Positions 8,871-18,362 of a stretch of DNA of 64,000 nucleotides are shown one piece after another. Origin of the DNA: Listeria monocytogenes (GTDB taxonomy: Bacteria; Bacillota; Bacilli; Lactobacillales; Listeriaceae); NCBI RefSeq assembly GCF_013282665.1, contig NZ_CP054041.1, positions 2,152,001-2,216,000 on the forward strand, given 5' to 3'. The first letter of the stretch is position 1; each line of letters starts with the position of its first letter. The notes beneath the pieces are model-generated. The model saw only the letters and a program-made list of their open reading frames with translations. It was not told where the DNA came from and made no database searches. The translations under genes and the position numbers were made by a program.

Positions 8871-9743
8871 GTGAATAACTATATTGGCAAAAGCCAAGTA
8901 ATGACAGTGAAAGAAATCAAAGATACAGGCTGGCTCCTTGAAAAAGACGGAGTAACTGTTTTTTTATCTAAATCAAATACGCATGAAACGGAACTTGCTG
9001 TTGGAGCAGAGGTAACCGTATTTATTTTTGTGGACTATGACCGCGAAATTGCGGCAACAACAATTATTCCAAAAATCCAAGTAGGACATTACGGCTGGGG
9101 AACAGTAACAGAAGTACGTAAACATTTAGGTGTTTTTGTCGATATTGGCATTGAAAAAGATGTGGTGGTATCTTTAGACGACTTACCTGCTTTACCCCAC
9201 TTGTGGCCTAAAAAAGAAGATCGCGTAATGATTGCACTGCGTGTAGACGAAGAAAATCGCGTGTGGGGTGTTCTTGCAGAAGAAGAACAATTTCGCGCAA
9301 TTGCCGTTCGAGCGGAGCAAGATTTATTTAACCAAAATATCGAAGGAACTATTTATCGTTTATTAAAAGTCGGTTCATTTGTCTTTACAGATGATTTCCA
9401 TATTGGTTTTATTCATGAAAGTGAACGAACTTCTGAACCAAGAATGGGCGAACGTGTAAAAGCTCGTGTTATCGCTGTAAAACCAGATGGCTCTCTTAAT
9501 TTATCGCTTCGTGGTAGAGCACATGAAGTCTTAAATGATGATGCGGAAATGATTTTAACTTATTTGCGAAGTGTTGGCGGAGAAATGCCATTCGGAGATA
9601 AATCAGATCCAGATGCCATTCGTGCCAAATTTGGTATTAGTAAAGCCCAATTCAAGCGTGCAATTGGCACTCTTTTAAAAGCAAGACGAATCACTCAAGA
9701 GAATGGTGTTGTTACAAAAATAACGGAAGAAACATCGGACTAA
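8871..9743 (+). CDS. cvfB: S1-like RNA-binding regulator CvfB (YitL)
   Basis: 290 residues. It has three consecutive S1/OB-like domains (about 5-65, 68-135, 150-215) and a C-terminal winged-helix segment (about 225-285, ending FGISKAQFKRAIGTLLKARRI). This architecture matches S. aureus CvfB, an RNA-binding protein that affects virulence gene expression, and B. subtilis YitL. The start is GTG at 8871 after AAAAAGGTGG. Upstream lies TATAAT (8828-8833), with a small AGCTTA-GA-TAAGCT inverted repeat (8815-8828) touching it. The role in Listeria is inferred from the family. Confidence 0.85.
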   Translation: MNNYIGKSQVMTVKEIKDTGWLLEKDGVTVFLSKSNTHETELAVGAEVTVFIFVDYDREIAATTIIPKIQVGHYGWGTVTEVRKHLGVFVDIGIEKDVVVSLDDLPALPHLWPKKEDRVMIALRVDEENRVWGVLAEEEQFRAIAVRAEQDLFNQNIEGTIYRLLKVGSFVFTDDFHIGFIHESERTSEPRMGERVKARVIAVKPDGSLNLSLRGRAHEVLNDDAEMILTYLRSVGGEMPFGDKSDPDAIRAKFGISKAQFKRAIGTLLKARRITQENGVVTKITEETSD

Positions 9744-9772
9744 AGTAGTAGGGGATGTTCCAACTAGCGCGG

Positions 9773-9802
9773 TTGTTTCAATCAGCAAATCCTCGCTATA
9801 AT
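9773..9802 (+). promoter_or_regulatory. Candidate sigma-A promoter of liaFSR
   Basis: TTGTTT (9773-9778), an 18-base spacer and TATAAT (9797-9802) lie about 75 bases before the liaF start. A short AAC-N7-GTT inverted repeat around 9761-9773 could be a LiaR site, but I cannot support that by eye. Confidence 0.5.
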
Positions 9803-9877
9803 TAACACAGCATGTACAAAGTAGCCAAAATCGAGAAATAACTTTGTCAAAAGAGGAACGTAAGGAGGTGTGTCAGC

Positions 9878-10591
9878 TTGAAAAAAATGGAAAGCTCGGT
9901 TGTTTTTGTATTTTTAATTGCGATTATTGTTGGTGTTGGTTTGGAGATGTTGTTCCAGTGGGAGTTACTTATTTTATTTGCACTCGGAATATTTTTTATC
10001 TTTACATCAAGGAAGGCAAGCGCAACCAAAAAAAGTGCAAGAAACTCGTTATTTATTGGTATCGTATTTATCATTATCGCCGTGTTACTTACAACCACTT
10101 TTAAAGTTGGGCTTGTTGTTGCAGGTATCTATGCGATTATTCACTATATTAGTCGGAAGCGGGCACCCCAATTATTGATGCTCAAAACGAGAGAGCCGGA
10201 CAGCAAAATTGACCGTACTGATAAATTTATTCGCAATCAGTGGTTCGGTAATCAACGGATACTTGATGTAGTGTATGAATGGGATGATATCAATATTCAA
10301 ACAGGGATTGGTGATACCATTCTTGATTTAGGTAATACCGTTTTACCCACTGGCGAAAGTGTGATTATGATTCGTAGTGTCTCAGGGAAAATCCGAGTAC
10401 TTGTTCCATTTGATATCGGTATTTGTATTGAACATTCCGCCATTTTCGGAAACATCCAATATGATAAAGAAAGCACCTCTATTCAAAATAATAGCATCAA
10501 GGTCTACTCAGATAATTACGAAAGTTCCGCACGAAAAGTGAAAATCATGACTTCTGTAATTTTTGGAGATTTAGAGGTGATAAGACTATGA
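9878..10591 (+). CDS. liaF: LiaF, membrane inhibitor of the LiaRS system
   Basis: 237 residues. About three to four hydrophobic helices fill residues 5-95. The rest (about 110-237) is a soluble beta-rich domain of the DUF2154/YvqF type (IQTGIGDTILDLGNTVLPTGESVIMIRSVSGKIRVLVP). LiaF holds the LiaS kinase inactive until cell-wall stress. The start is TTG at 9878 behind a strong AAGGAGGTG. It overlaps liaS by ATGA, and liaS overlaps liaR the same way, a tightly coupled three-gene operon. Confidence 0.92.
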   Translation: MKKMESSVVFVFLIAIIVGVGLEMLFQWELLILFALGIFFIFTSRKASATKKSARNSLFIGIVFIIIAVLLTTTFKVGLVVAGIYAIIHYISRKRAPQLLMLKTREPDSKIDRTDKFIRNQWFGNQRILDVVYEWDDINIQTGIGDTILDLGNTVLPTGESVIMIRSVSGKIRVLVPFDIGICIEHSAIFGNIQYDKESTSIQNNSIKVYSDNYESSARKVKIMTSVIFGDLEVIRL

Positions 10592-11646
10592 GTTTTTCGA
10601 AACTGATGATGGCAGTTTGCTCAGGGTTACTGCTTGTTGCAACAGCTATCGGAACGGTCGGATACTATTTTTTTAGCGAAGGCTCTTGGTATAAAATCCT
10701 CATCGAACAAAAAATCTTTTACATTCCCTTTGTTGTCTTTGTTCCGCTTACAGCCATTTCGATTGGTTTAATTATAGGCGGTTTGCTCGGGTATTTTGTT
10801 AAACAAAAATTTGAATCGATTGACTTCTCGATTCGGCTGCTCGGACAAGGCGATTTGGAAAAAAAGATTACAAGTGAAGAAGATGAAAACTTTTTAGAAG
10901 TACAGCAAGTATACAAGCAAATCGACCGCTTACGTGATAAAATGAAAGCACAAACGATTTTGACACAAAAACTTGCAAGCGACCGCGCTGAATCAACGGG
11001 CCAAACGAAAGAAGCCATTTTGTCAGAAGAGCGGCACCGGATTGCTAGAGAATTGCATGATTCAGTGAGTCAACAACTTTTTGCAGCGATGATGCTTTTA
11101 TCAGCATTGAATGAGCAAAGTGAAAAAAGCGCGACACCAGCCATGCAAAAGCAATTAAAAATGGTCGAGTCCATCGTGAATGAATCTCAATCAGAGATGC
11201 GTGCCTTATTACTTCACCTACGTCCGACACAACTTGAAGGTAAATCATTAAAAACTGGTATAGAGCAATTATTAAAAGAATTAACAACGAAATTGCCCAT
11301 TGAAGTAGAATGGCAAATCGAGGATATTAATTTGCAAAAAGGTATTGAAGATCATTTATTCCGTATTGTTCAAGAATTACTTTCCAACACATTACGACAT
11401 TCTAAAGCGAAATTATTAGAAGTACGCCTAGTCACAATGGATAATTTAGCTGTGATGAAAGTAGTTGATGACGGCGTTGGATTTGATATGGATACTGTTC
11501 GACAAGGATCTTATGGCTTACAAAATATGCGAGAACGAGTTGCTGAATTTGGCGGCACCATTAAAATAATTAGTTTCCCAGGTAGAGGAACTAGCGTAGA
11601 AATAAAAATCCCACTTGTTGCGAAAAAGGACGTGGAAAGCGAATGA
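10588..11646 (+). CDS. liaS: LiaS sensor histidine kinase (NarL-type, HisKA_3)
   Basis: 352 residues. Two N-terminal membrane helices (about 5-30 and 45-70) enclose a very short outside loop, as in intramembrane-sensing kinases. A HAMP-like linker follows. The HisKA_3 motif [18 protein letters not shown] carries phospho-acceptor His157, and the HATPase domain has [15 protein letters not shown] and [12 protein letters not shown]. It phosphorylates LiaR on envelope stress (lipid II-binding antibiotics in B. subtilis; cell-wall drugs in Listeria). Confidence 0.94.
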   Translation: MSFSKLMMAVCSGLLLVATAIGTVGYYFFSEGSWYKILIEQKIFYIPFVVFVPLTAISIGLIIGGLLGYFVKQKFESIDFSIRLLGQGDLEKKITSEEDENFLEVQQVYKQIDRLRDKMKAQTILTQKLASDRAESTGQTKEAILSEERHRIARELHDSVSQQLFAAMMLLSALNEQSEKSATPAMQKQLKMVESIVNESQSEMRALLLHLRPTQLEGKSLKTGIEQLLKELTTKLPIEVEWQIEDINLQKGIEDHLFRIVQELLSNTLRHSKAKLLEVRLVTMDNLAVMKVVDDGVGFDMDTVRQGSYGLQNMRERVAEFGGTIKIISFPGRGTSVEIKIPLVAKKDVESE

Positions 11647-12281
11647 TAAAAGTATTACTTGTAGATGATCATGAAATGGTACGTATAGGAGTCTCAGCTT
11701 ATCTTTCTGTGCAAGATGACATGGAAGTAGTAGGTGAGGCAGAGAACGGTCGCGAAGGCGCTGATATGGCTTTAGAATTACGTCCAGATATTATTTTAAT
11801 GGATTTAGTGATGGATGAAATGGATGGCATCGAAGCGACGAAAGAAATAATGCAAAATTGGAAAGAAGCTAAAATCATTATCGTCACTAGTTTTATTGAT
11901 GATGAAAAAGTATATCCCGCACTGGAAGCAGGAGCGAGCAGTTATATGCTTAAAACTTCCACCGCAAGTGAAATTGCAGATGCGATTCGTGCTACATACG
12001 GCGGAGATTCTGTCCTTGAGCCAGAAGTAACTGGTAAAATGATGCAAAGACTTACTGCCAAACCAGAAAAAAATCTACATGATGATTTAACGAATCGTGA
12101 AAATGAAATCTTACTTTTAATTGCAGAAGGTAAATCTAATCAAGAAATTGCGGATGAACTTTTCATCACTTTAAAAACCGTGAAGACACATGTAAGTAAT
12201 ATTTTATCGAAATTAGATGTGCAAGATCGTACGCAAGCTGCAATCTATGCATTTAAACATGACTTAGTAGAAAAAAAGTAA
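11643..12281 (+). CDS. liaR: LiaR response regulator (NarL/FixJ family)
   Basis: 212 residues. The receiver domain has acidic residues Asp8/Asp9, phospho-acceptor Asp54 ([13 protein letters not shown]), a switch Thr/Ser in IIVTSF, and Lys near 104 (YMLKTS). The C-terminal LuxR-type helix-turn-helix starts [22 protein letters not shown]. It is the last gene of liaFSR; ktrC follows after 18 bases with its own strong ribosome site, so read-through into ktrC is likely. Confidence 0.95.
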   Translation: MIKVLLVDDHEMVRIGVSAYLSVQDDMEVVGEAENGREGADMALELRPDIILMDLVMDEMDGIEATKEIMQNWKEAKIIIVTSFIDDEKVYPALEAGASSYMLKTSTASEIADAIRATYGGDSVLEPEVTGKMMQRLTAKPEKNLHDDLTNRENEILLLIAEGKSNQEIADELFITLKTVKTHVSNILSKLDVQDRTQAAIYAFKHDLVEKK

Positions 12282-12299
12282 CAAGGAGGTAACATACAC

Positions 12300-12959
12300 A
12301 TGAAAGAAGGATTTGCAGTCATCGGTCTTGGGCGATTTGGAGGTAGTATTTGTCGTTCACTTGTCGAGCAAGGAATGGAAGTACTTGCGATTGATTCAGA
12401 TGAAGAACGTGTCAATGAATATATGTCGATTGCAACCCATGCAGTTATTGCTAATTCAACAGATGAAAATGCGCTTCGCCAACTAGGGATTCGTAATTTT
12501 GAGCATGTTATCGTTTCAATTGGTGAGGACATTCAGTCAAGTATCTTAACCACACTTATTTTAAAAGAAATGGGTGTAAAATACGTTACCGCAAAAGCAA
12601 CGAATGATAAGCATGCCAAACTGCTCGATAAAATTGGGGCAGATCGTGTAGTTCATCCTGAACGAGATATGGGCCGGCGTATCGCGCATTATATCGTGTC
12701 GAAAAATATGCTAGATTATCTCGAACTATCCGATGAATATAGTCTTGTTGAAATCTCTGTATCTGATCCACGTTTCCTTGGAAAGAGTCTAGTGGATTTA
12801 GATTTTCGTAACTCTTTTGGTGTGAATATTGTTGGTATTAAAAAAGATAAACAAATGATTATTACCCCTGAAGCCAATGATGTCCTTCATGAAGGGGATA
12901 TTCTCATCGTCATCGGTTCTGATGATGATATTGAACGATTACAAGAAAAAATCCAATAA
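12300..12959 (+). CDS. ktrC: Potassium uptake regulatory subunit KtrC (RCK/TrkA domain)
   Basis: 219 residues. The RCK_N Rossmann domain begins AVIGLGRFGGSICRSL (GxGxxG) and has the acidic AIDSDEERV nucleotide-binding strand. The RCK_C domain (about 135-219) is where c-di-AMP binds in KtrA/KtrC of other Firmicutes. The cytosolic ring gates a KtrB/KtrD K+ channel encoded elsewhere. The gene follows liaR closely (AAGGAGGT site) and is ended by a terminator. B. subtilis also keeps ktrC near rnjA, which supports KtrC over KtrA. Confidence 0.9.
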   Translation: MKEGFAVIGLGRFGGSICRSLVEQGMEVLAIDSDEERVNEYMSIATHAVIANSTDENALRQLGIRNFEHVIVSIGEDIQSSILTTLILKEMGVKYVTAKATNDKHAKLLDKIGADRVVHPERDMGRRIAHYIVSKNMLDYLELSDEYSLVEISVSDPRFLGKSLVDLDFRNSFGVNIVGIKKDKQMIITPEANDVLHEGDILIVIGSDDDIERLQEKIQ

Positions 12960-12965
12960 AAAATA

Positions 12966-13023
12966 AACCTATGAAATATAAAAAGATATGTCAGCATGTC
13001 GATTATATTCTTAGGTTTTTTTT
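12966..13023 (+). terminator. Terminator of liaFSR-ktrC
   Basis: AAACCTA-T-GAAATATAA pairs with TTATATTC-T-TAGGTTT (one bulge) around a 20-base loop, followed by eight T. Confidence 0.85.
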
Positions 13024-13041
13024 ATGTTTACGCTTTACTGC

Positions 13042-13070
13042 TTGCTATCTAGTCAGTTATTTTCTATTAT
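13042..13070 (+). promoter_or_regulatory. Candidate sigma-A promoter for the FUSC-like pair
   Basis: TTGCTA (13042-13047), a 17-base spacer and TATTAT (13065-13070) lie 43 bases before the ATG. Confidence 0.5.
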
Positions 13071-13113
13071 AGTTACATAGCTTCACATAAAGGGATAGAA
13101 AGAAGGGGAACAG

Positions 13114-14034
13114 ATGAAGAAATTTTTGCTTGATAAAATCGGCGCTCGTGGACTCATTCAAATGTTGCAAGCGTTTATTTATGCGAGTATTTGTGTCGTG
13201 GTTCATACCGTGATTTTTCCTGATTTGGCCGGTGTATTGCCTATCGTAGTCCTAATTGGGATTATTTCCATGCAACCTACATATGGAATTACAAGAAAAG
13301 TTATTCCCCAAATTGCACTAGCATTCACTTTAGCATGCGTTTTTGTGATTATAAGCACCTATTTTTTCCCAATCAATGTGTATATTTACTATGTTGTCAT
13401 GATAGTCGTTATTTTAGCGGTGAATTTCTTGATGCCGCAGAAGTACATGGTAATGACGCTAGCGATTGGAACAGCGCTCTATTTTCTAGGAACAGACGAT
13501 TTGCCAATGCCGCTTTATGTCATGATTATCGTTTCGTTAATTGATGTTTTTGTCTTCTTTTTACTTGTTCAACTAGTCGTGAAATATGTACATTTACCAC
13601 TCGAAAAAACCGTTCAGACAATCATGAAACAATTGGTAGGGCTATTTGACAAAGAAATTGAAAGTGTATTTAAAAACAATGGTACGTTTATCTCAAAACC
13701 GCTATATAGTATTTTTGTTCAATCACAAATGTTTATTAAAGAATACAGTACTAGTAAAAAAGCTAATCCTCGTCATGTTGAATTGTATCAGGCCTTACTC
13801 CCTAATTATTTGCAACTTTTTTTCCATATGCAGACAATGGAAGATATTGGACGAGTGGGCTTGACGGAAGAAGCGAAACAAGCGCTTGCTCAGATTAATG
13901 TGCAAGTTTCTGATGAAATTAACGCAAAAGAGGCCGACCCAGTTGCTTCTTTTCATGTGAAAAAATTTGTTGAGAACTTTCAAGCGGTGAAAGTTGGAAT
14001 GCATGAACTAGCAGAAGGGGGAGAAAAGAAATGA
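13114..14034 (+). CDS. Membrane protein, FUSC/aromatic-acid-exporter-like, first of pair
   Basis: 306 residues. About six hydrophobic helices lie in residues 15-170, including a block of short hydrophobic segments (VVMIVVILAVNFLMPQ). A soluble, charged C-terminal half (about 175-306) is predicted cytoplasmic and helical. This layout resembles half of an ArAE/FUSC transporter. The next gene overlaps it by ATGA and has the same layout, so the two probably form a heteromeric transporter. Substrate unknown; fusaric or aromatic acid export is only the family name. Confidence 0.6.
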   Translation: MKKFLLDKIGARGLIQMLQAFIYASICVVVHTVIFPDLAGVLPIVVLIGIISMQPTYGITRKVIPQIALAFTLACVFVIISTYFFPINVYIYYVVMIVVILAVNFLMPQKYMVMTLAIGTALYFLGTDDLPMPLYVMIIVSLIDVFVFFLLVQLVVKYVHLPLEKTVQTIMKQLVGLFDKEIESVFKNNGTFISKPLYSIFVQSQMFIKEYSTSKKANPRHVELYQALLPNYLQLFFHMQTMEDIGRVGLTEEAKQALAQINVQVSDEINAKEADPVASFHVKKFVENFQAVKVGMHELAEGGEKK

Positions 14035-14882
14035 AAAAAATTTCTATGAGAGAACGTTTCGCTCTTGATCCTCGAGTTGCTAAAGTATTAATTAGTATTA
14101 CGATAGCAGTGTTACTATTTCCAGTTATGGGTGATTGGATAGTTTATCCAACGTATGTATTTAATGCAATTTATATTACCGCGCAAATGAGTAAAGGTGA
14201 TACATATAAATCAAGCATTGAGCGGATTATCGGGACTATTGTTGGTGGACTCCTTGCAGCCTTTGTCTATTTATTAGTTCCTAATCATCATTACATCATG
14301 ATTCCGATTGGTGCGGCACTCGCGGTTATGCTGAGCTATCTGTTTACAAAGAAATTCACGATGGTTATTGTCGTTATTACAGTGATGGTCCTTGTCGGAA
14401 AAGGGGACGGAGAGCCGATTGTATTTTTAAGAGATCGGTTATTTGATACGATGATTGGTTTAGTGATTGGTTTTACAGTTTATGCACTTTATCCTCGTAA
14501 GAAAAATAAGAAATTAAATCAAGTTTTCATTTCTCAAGAAAAGGCAGTATTAGAGAAAATAAAAGCAATCGATATAAATGCAGAAGATGCGAAAGAACTT
14601 GCTCCAAAAATGAAAGCTTTGTGGAAGCAGTTGATAGATTTAAGAAAAACGCGTGAACAAATTATCACAGATAGCAGTTTTGTTGCAAGTTTAACATCTG
14701 ATGAACCGATGCTGCATTTTACTCATCTAGTAGAACGAGCGATTAATAATATTGAGATTTTATACCATGTGACATTAGATAAAGATTCCGAACCTGATTA
14801 TGAAGTGGTCTTTGCTTACCATCAACAAGCATGTGCAAAAGTGATTTCAGAGATGGAGGCACTTATCACGAAGCATAAATAA
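14031..14882 (+). CDS. Membrane protein, FUSC/aromatic-acid-exporter family, second of pair
   Basis: 283 residues. About five to six membrane helices cover residues 15-165. The segment RLFDTMIGLVIGFTVYALYP (about 142-161) matches the conserved helix of the ArAE/FUSC family, as does the upstream YKSSIERIIGTIVGGLLAA. The C-terminal 110 residues are soluble and helical. It is translationally coupled to the preceding gene (ATGA overlap) and ends at a terminator shared with the LCP gene. It probably makes one efflux complex with its partner; the substrate is unknown. Confidence 0.7.
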   Translation: MKKISMRERFALDPRVAKVLISITIAVLLFPVMGDWIVYPTYVFNAIYITAQMSKGDTYKSSIERIIGTIVGGLLAAFVYLLVPNHHYIMIPIGAALAVMLSYLFTKKFTMVIVVITVMVLVGKGDGEPIVFLRDRLFDTMIGLVIGFTVYALYPRKKNKKLNQVFISQEKAVLEKIKAIDINAEDAKELAPKMKALWKQLIDLRKTREQIITDSSFVASLTSDEPMLHFTHLVERAINNIEILYHVTLDKDSEPDYEVVFAYHQQACAKVISEMEALITKHK

Positions 14883-14924
14883 AAAAGATGACTGAGGCTT
14901 GAACTAGCCTCAGTCATCTTTTTT
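14881..14924. terminator. Bidirectional terminator
   Basis: A perfect stem GATGACTGAGGCT (14887-14899) / AGCCTCAGTCATC (14906-14918) has a six-base loop, flanked by six A on the left and six T on the right. It serves the convergent FUSC-like and LCP genes. Confidence 0.95.
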
Positions 14925-15888
14925 ATTCCGTAATATCTAAACTCTTTTTAAACATAGTAATTACTCGCTCTAAATCTGTTTGGTCAGGTGCGAAGTAATA
15001 TAAGTCAAATCCATAAGACTCACTATAAATCATTTCCCCTTCCCCTTTCAGTTCTTGGGAATCAACGTTTTTAAGGACGGAAGAATAATTTGATGCCATG
15101 GTTGTAATATCAGAAAGTGTCATATTGGTTTGGAAATTATCACCAACAGCTTTCATAATGCTTTCAAAATTGGAAACACCAGAAGAACTTATTACTTTAT
15201 TAGCAATCCCAATAATGACATCGCGCTGTCTATCTTGACGACCAAAGTCACCTCGTGGATCTTCGTGACGGATACGAACATACTGTAGTGCATTTGTTCC
15301 GTTTAAAGTAATCTGGCCTTTAACAAATTTGCTATTTACTTCGGTTAAATCAATATCGTTAGTAACAGTAATACCACCAACAGCATCTACAAGGTCTTTA
15401 AAGCCCTCCATATTGATTGAAATGAAGTAATCTACAGGAACTCCTGGCATAAGCTTTTCGACCGCTGAAACGGTTCCTGAGGGGCCTCCTTTAGAATAGG
15501 AAGCATTTATCTTACCAATATCGCCATTTCCATAGTCTACTTTTGTATCTCGAGGGATACTAACCATTTCGACGGTATTTTGTTGTTTATTTGCAGTTGC
15601 AAGAATAATTGTATCTGAACGACCATTTGTTTCACCAGGACGAGCATCAGAGCCCATCAGTAAAACAGAAAAAGGTTTTTTCTTATCTAAGTCACTGGTT
15701 GTTTTATTACTTGTTTCTAATGGAACATTGATTTTGGACATTGTATTTTGAACTGTAATGTAGTACTTTGCTGCTAATCCTGTTATAGAGAAGAAGATAA
15801 TTCCTAAAAGGGCAACACTAGCAATTTTCATAATTTTAGTAAAAGTGGACGTTGTTTTTTGCTTTTTTTCAGTCCTTGTTTCTGTCAT
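14923..15888 (-). CDS. LytR-CpsA-Psr (LCP) family cell-wall polymer ligase
   Basis: 321 residues from the ATG at 15888, chosen because GAGGAAA stands eight bases before it and a good promoter -10 covers the longer start at 15933. There is a short cytoplasmic tail, one membrane helix (about 17-40), then the extracellular LCP domain. Family residues are visible: LLMGSDARPGETNGRSDTI, SIPRDTKV, and YVRIRHEDPRGDFGRQDRQRDVI, whose arginines bind the polyprenyl pyrophosphate. LCP enzymes attach teichoic acids to peptidoglycan, which suits a genome rich in WTA genes. Which of the Listeria LCP paralogues it is cannot be told here. Confidence 0.9.
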   Translation of the reverse strand: MTETRTEKKQKTTSTFTKIMKIASVALLGIIFFSITGLAAKYYITVQNTMSKINVPLETSNKTTSDLDKKKPFSVLLMGSDARPGETNGRSDTIILATANKQQNTVEMVSIPRDTKVDYGNGDIGKINASYSKGGPSGTVSAVEKLMPGVPVDYFISINMEGFKDLVDAVGGITVTNDIDLTEVNSKFVKGQITLNGTNALQYVRIRHEDPRGDFGRQDRQRDVIIGIANKVISSSGVSNFESIMKAVGDNFQTNMTLSDITTMASNYSSVLKNVDSQELKGEGEMIYSESYGFDLYYFAPDQTDLERVITMFKKSLDITE

Positions 15889-15923
15889 TAAATTTTCCTC
15901 GTCTTTCTTATTTAGTTTGTTTA

Positions 15924-15952
15924 AACATACCATCGTCGCTCGAAGAAATCAA
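15924..15952 (-). promoter_or_regulatory. Candidate promoter of the LCP gene with palindrome on the -10
   Basis: On the minus strand TTGATT (15952-15947), a 17-base spacer and TATGTT (15929-15924). The 10-base palindrome TGTTTAAACA (15918-15927) overlaps the -10 and start region and could be an operator. Confidence 0.55.
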
Positions 15953-15953
15953 C

Positions 15954-15988
15954 AAAAAACGATAAATGATTTTAAAAACCATTTATCG
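15954..15988 (-). terminator. Terminator of rpoY-rnjA
   Basis: Reading the minus strand, CGATAAATG (15988-15980) and CATTTATCG (15968-15960) form a nine-base-pair stem followed by TTTTTTG. Confidence 0.9.
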
Positions 15989-15997
15989 CCTTGAAAA

Positions 15998-17665
15998 CTA
16001 TACTTCCATGATAATTGGTAAAATCATTGGACGTCGTTTTGTTTTTTCATACAAGAAAGGTTGCAAAGTATCTGTAATTTCATTTTTGATTTCAGACCAT
16101 TGCGTTGTTTTTTGTTCCATTACTTTATTTAAATGACGTGTTAGAAGACCTTGCGCTTCCCCGATGAGGTTACCAGATTCACGCATATAAATGAAACCAC
16201 GTGAAATAATATCAGGTCCTGCCATTACACGAGAATTTTTCATATCAATGGATACTACAACAATTACAAGCCCTTCTTCAGAAAGAATACGACGATCACG
16301 AAGGACAATATTACCGATATCGCCAATACCGCTACCGTCAATATAGACGCTTGCTGCGTGGATTTTACCAGCAACATGAGCTGTTTCACTTGTTAAAGCA
16401 AGGACATCTCCGTTTGCCATAATGAAGCTATTTTCCTCTGGAACACCACATTCTTCTGCGGATTCAGCATGGATTTTTTGCATTCTGAATTCACCATGAA
16501 TCGGCATAAAGAATTTAGGTTTCATAAGACGAAGCATTAGTTTTTGTTCTTGTTGCCCACCGTGACCAGAAGTATGGATATTGTTAACTTTACCATGGAT
16601 AACTTCCGCGCCAGCTTGGTATAGTAAATTGATTGTACGGTTAACACTCGTTGTATTACCAGGGATTGGGGAAGACGAGAAGACTACCGTATCGCCTGGT
16701 TGAATTTGGATTTGACGGTGGGTGCCGTTTGCAATTCTAGAAAGGGCAGCCATTGGTTCACCTTGACTACCGGTACAAAGAATCGTCACATTTCCAGCGG
16801 GTGTTTTGTTCAGCTGATGTACATCAATAAATGTATCTTTTGGTGCTTGAATATAACCTAATTGTTTACCAATTTCCATAGCGGATTCCATACTACGACC
16901 GAAAACAGCGATTTTACGACCAGTTTCGATGGAGGATTCCACGACTTGTTGTAAACGATAAATATTAGATGCGAAGGTAGCAAAGATGATTCGTCCTTCT
17001 ACATCTCGGAAAATATTTTTAATACTTTCGCCAACGACACGCTCACTCATGGTGAAATTGGGTACCTCGGCATTTGTACTATCAGATAGTAAACATAAAA
17101 CACCTTCTTTACCAATTTCTGCCATTTTTGTTAGGTTTGCTGGTTCGCCAACAGGTGTGAAATCAAATTTAAAGTCACCAGTATGAACAATGTTACCAGA
17201 TGGAGTTTTGACAACAATACCATACGTATCAGGAATACTATGCGTTGTACGGAAGAAGGAGATGCTTGTTTTCCTGAATTTAAAAACGTCATCTTCTTCA
17301 TATTCATAAATTTTGGTTTGACGAAGCAAGCCATGTTCTTCTAGTTTGTTACGGATAAGCGCACTCGCAAGTTTCCCAGCATAAATCGGGATATTAAGAT
17401 CGCGTAGTAAGTAAGGAACGCCACCGATATGATCCTCGTGACCATGGGTGATAAAAAGCCCTTTAATCTTATCTTTGTTTTTAACTAGGTAACTGTAGTC
17501 AGGAATAACATAATCAATACCTAGAAGTTCGTCTTCTGGGAACTTAATTCCTGCATCAATTAGAATGATTTCGTCTTGAAATTGTACGCCATATGTGTTT
17601 TTACCGATTTCGCCTAGTCCACCAAGAGCGAAAACAGCTGTCTCATTATTTTTAACAAATTTCAT
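15998..17665 (-). CDS. rnjA: Ribonuclease J1
   Basis: 555 residues. The metallo-beta-lactamase domain holds the zinc motif HGHEDHIGG (His74, His76, Asp78, His79). The beta-CASP domain follows (about 210-375), then [29 protein letters not shown] with a further catalytic His, and a C-terminal dimerisation/RNA-binding domain. It is a 5'-3' exonuclease and endonuclease for mRNA decay and 16S rRNA maturation in the cytosol. It starts six bases after rpoY with no strong ribosome site of its own, so translation is probably coupled, as in B. subtilis ykzG-rnjA. Confidence 0.96.
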   Translation of the reverse strand: MKFVKNNETAVFALGGLGEIGKNTYGVQFQDEIILIDAGIKFPEDELLGIDYVIPDYSYLVKNKDKIKGLFITHGHEDHIGGVPYLLRDLNIPIYAGKLASALIRNKLEEHGLLRQTKIYEYEEDDVFKFRKTSISFFRTTHSIPDTYGIVVKTPSGNIVHTGDFKFDFTPVGEPANLTKMAEIGKEGVLCLLSDSTNAEVPNFTMSERVVGESIKNIFRDVEGRIIFATFASNIYRLQQVVESSIETGRKIAVFGRSMESAMEIGKQLGYIQAPKDTFIDVHQLNKTPAGNVTILCTGSQGEPMAALSRIANGTHRQIQIQPGDTVVFSSSPIPGNTTSVNRTINLLYQAGAEVIHGKVNNIHTSGHGGQQEQKLMLRLMKPKFFMPIHGEFRMQKIHAESAEECGVPEENSFIMANGDVLALTSETAHVAGKIHAASVYIDGSGIGDIGNIVLRDRRILSEEGLVIVVVSIDMKNSRVMAGPDIISRGFIYMRESGNLIGEAQGLLTRHLNKVMEQKTTQWSEIKNEITDTLQPFLYEKTKRRPMILPIIMEV

Positions 17666-17671
17666 ATAGGC

Positions 17672-17881
17672 TTATTTTTCCCAGAGCGCGAAGTCTGGGT
17701 TTTCCTTTTCATAAGCTAAGTGTGCGTCGCTAATTTTTTCGACAAATTCGATGTGGAAAGGCTCATCTTTTAAAAGTTGGCGTACTTTTACTTCGCTTTC
17801 CGCTTCTACGTATAGTGATTGTGTTTTTTCGCGTACGGGTGTTTCTGTCAGTGTGTCTTGATAAAATACTTTAAAAATCAT
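17672..17881 (-). CDS. rpoY: RNA polymerase epsilon subunit RpoY (YkzG)
   Basis: 69 residues, the usual length. It is a small acidic protein ([20 protein letters not shown] start, [20 protein letters not shown] middle) that binds RNA polymerase near the beta-prime jaw. The ribosome site AAGGAGAG lies seven bases before the ATG. It is the first gene of the rpoY-rnjA operon, the same order as in other Firmicutes, which makes the assignment secure despite the small size. Confidence 0.93.
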   Translation of the reverse strand: MIFKVFYQDTLTETPVREKTQSLYVEAESEVKVRQLLKDEPFHIEFVEKISDAHLAYEKENPDFALWEK

Positions 17882-18362
17882 GTTTTTCTCTCCTTAAAAT
17901 TTAAGTTTTGTTTTTAAAAATAGATTTTCAAGCTGAAAATCTAATATTTATTTAGTATTCATTGGCTTGCTTTCAGTTGTGGACTTAGTAGCAAGCGGAT
18001 ATGGGTGCACGAGATACTAACAATTAGGCATAAAAAAGACAAAGAAAAATTACCACAGACTAATGTGTAAAATAGCTGTGCACGTAGTTACATTTCTTAT
18101 CCGTTATAATTGCATACCTTTATTTTGGGAATTTGAAACAAATTTCCGAGTAAAAGATGTAATTATAAGCTTTTTTTCACGTTCCATTGTCGTTCTACAA
18201 ATGTTCATCCGATCTATATCCTTCATTCTAATATACCATAAATCCAGATAATTGCTACTAGAAAGTATAATTAATTTTGTCAATGCTGGTATCAGAGAGA
18301 TTTTCTGCTATAATTTAAACATAGTGATTTAAAAATGGATAGAGGATAGAGGCGTTTAATCA
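17882..18362. promoter_or_regulatory. Divergent regulatory region between rpoY and the HAD gene
   Basis: These 481 bases hold no convincing gene. Near rpoY, TAGATTTTCA-AGC-TGAAAATCTA (17921-17943) is a perfect ten-base-pair inverted repeat; on the minus strand it is followed by TTTTT, so it could act as a leader attenuator for rpoY-rnjA. On the plus strand TGCTATAAT (18307-18315) is an extended -10 for the HAD gene. TATAAT-like boxes also occur near 18112 (plus) and 18163 (minus). The remainder shows nothing I can name. Confidence 0.55.

Noticed and set aside
15889..15933. Longer start for the LCP protein
   Set aside because: The upstream ATG overlaps the predicted -10 and has no ribosome site.
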